A DNA stretch of 7,105 bases from Betaproteobacteria bacterium UBA2293 (GTDB taxonomy: Bacteria; Pseudomonadota; Gammaproteobacteria; Burkholderiales; Rhodocyclaceae). The stretch's first letter is position 1. Each line of letters begins with the position of its first letter. The stretch lies in assembly GCA_002345845.1 (NCBI GenBank), contig DDWF01000287.1, forward strand, positions 1 through 7,105, written 5' to 3'. The notes under the pieces were generated by a model. It searched no databases. It saw nothing but the letters and a program-made list of their open reading frames with translations, and was not told the origin of the DNA. A program made the translations under genes and the position numbers. Shown here piece after piece: positions 6,460 to 7,105 of the stretch.

Positions 6460-6469
6460 GGTGGGGCGA

Positions 6470-6497
6470 ATGATAGGGGAAGCGGCCCTGTTGTAAA
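6470..6497 (-). promoter_or_regulatory. Promoter of the radical SAM gene
   Basis: On the minus strand a -35 TTTACA (plus-strand 6492-6497), a 16-base spacer and a -10 TATCAT (plus-strand 6470-6475) each match the sigma-70 consensus at 5 of 6 positions. Only ten bases separate the -10 box from the ATG at 6459, so the usual start site would leave a leader of about 0-5 bases. This fits the absence of a ribosome binding site. Confidence 0.6.
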
Positions 6498-6586
6498 GGG
6501 TGGGCCTCGCCCTGTGTACCGCGCCCCTACATTTTCGCGTCCATGAAGCGCAGAATGGAGTTGTTCCGAAAGCGTGGGGTAACACG

Positions 6587-7105
6587 ATGTCTCGCACTGT
6601 TTCCACGATGTTCCTGCGCTTCTTCGCGGCATTGCTGCTTGCCGGAGGGCTCGGGTTCGGCTCGGCAAAAGTCGGCGCACAGCCTGCCAGGCCCGATGCC
6701 ATCCCGACGTCGGTTTCGCTGGATGAAATGCGACGGGGCGTCGAATCGGCAAGTCAACCCGGTGCGCCGTGGGGGGGGCCAACAGCCGGCCCCGCCGGTC
6801 AACCCGCGAAGACCATCGCGTTGGTCTGCGAGGACTTGCGCAATGGCGGGATTCTCGGTGTGGCGAAGGGGGTTCAGGAAGCCACCAGCATCATGGGCTG
6901 GTCGATCAGGGTTTTCGATGCTGGCGGCACGCCGGATGGCCGCCGAAAATCCCTGGCCGATGCCTTTGCCGCGAAGCCGGATGGCGTGATCCTCGTTGGT
7001 GGGGACGCCACGGAATTGCACCCCGGTTTGTTGCCGTTCGCTCAGAAAAGGATTCCCATCGTCGGCTGGCATGTCAGCCCCCATGCCGGGAAGTTATTGG
7101 CAGGA
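6587..7105 (+). CDS. Periplasmic sugar-type substrate-binding protein, N-terminal part (runs off right edge)
   Basis: The first 173 residues of an exported solute-binding protein of the ribose/LacI-like class (Peripla_BP_4 type). Residues 1-31 are a Sec signal peptide: Arg3 and Arg11, hydrophobic core FFAALLLAGGLGFG, likely cleavage after Val-Gly-Ala (31/32). A Pro/Gly-rich linker follows to about residue 74. The binding domain then starts: KTIALVCEDLRNGGILGVAKG, a helix GVQEATSIMGW, strand IRVFDAGGTPDGRR, and KPDGVILVGGDATELHPGL then IPIVGWHVSP, the usual alternating strand/helix first lobe. It would capture a sugar-like ligand, or act as a sensor; no permease or ATPase is visible, so transport is not established. 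The ATG at 6587 has only a weak GGGGT upstream; Met8 is an alternative. The frame is open throughout, across a run of eight G (6771-6778). Three AGG arginine codons and several A/T-ending codons set it apart from its neighbours. Confidence 0.82.
   Translation, partial: MSRTVSTMFLRFFAALLLAGGLGFGSAKVGAQPARPDAIPTSVSLDEMRRGVESASQPGAPWGGPTAGPAGQPAKTIALVCEDLRNGGILGVAKGVQEATSIMGWSIRVFDAGGTPDGRRKSLADAFAAKPDGVILVGGDATELHPGLLPFAQKRIPIVGWHVSPHAGKLLAG
6771..6778 (+). repeat. Poly-G tract of eight inside the binding-protein gene
   Basis: Eight consecutive G follow a T and encode Trp62-Gly63-Gly64 in the linker between signal peptide and binding domain. With eight G the signal peptide and the domain are in one frame; one base more or fewer would break the gene. 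Confidence 0.9.

Noticed and set aside
6491..6533. Plus-strand promoter for the binding-protein gene (TTGTAA, or TACATT at 6528-6533)
   Set aside because: Neither hexamer has a matching partner at proper spacing.
6460..6702. N-terminal extension of the radical SAM protein by 81 residues
   Set aside because: The extension is low-complexity, crosses a good promoter for the gene and overlaps the start of the divergent binding-protein gene. The conserved domain begins at the ATG at 6459.
6543..6989. A 148-codon plus-strand open frame overlapping the binding-protein gene
   Set aside because: It is in another frame, very rich in Arg, Ser and Pro, and competes with a frame carrying a clear signal peptide and binding domain.

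Overview
The window is GC-rich, gene-dense bacterial DNA. Its codon choice and protein types (a beta-type ParC, a CrgA-like LysR regulator, a DUF3597 protein) suggest a betaproteobacterium, plausibly Rhodocyclales; that placement is inference. I see no rRNA, tRNA, CRISPR array, insertion sequence or phage gene, and no gene-free stretch longer than about 170 bases.

Layout from left to right. Minus strand, 1-405: the first 135 residues of topoisomerase IV subunit A (parC), running off the left edge. Minus strand, 437-1372: a LysR-family regulator. Diverging from it on the plus strand is a two-gene operon: a Pro-2 tautomerase made of two beta-alpha-beta units (1460-1861), overlapping by ATGA with an isochorismatase-type cysteine hydrolase (1858-2481). 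The regulator and this pair look like a small catabolic module whose substrate I cannot name. Next come an intergenic stretch with two related hairpins and a perfect TATAAT box, an 11-helix sodium-coupled NSS (LeuT-fold) amino-acid-type transporter (2648-4003), and a small DUF3597 protein (4119-4505) ending at a strong intrinsic terminator.

That terminator abuts the stop codon of a convergent minus-strand gene (4555-6459) encoding a 634-residue radical SAM protein of the B12-binding-domain type. It has an atypical CX4CX2C iron-sulfur motif, a large helical insert in its N-terminal half, and a promoter placed so close to the ATG that the mRNA may be nearly leaderless. Diverging from it, and cut by the right edge, is a gene for an exported sugar-type periplasmic binding protein (6587 onward) with a run of eight G in its coding sequence.

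No complete novel multi-gene system is visible. The items most worth a second look are the radical SAM protein, the tautomerase/hydrolase pair with its divergent regulator, and the poly-G tract.
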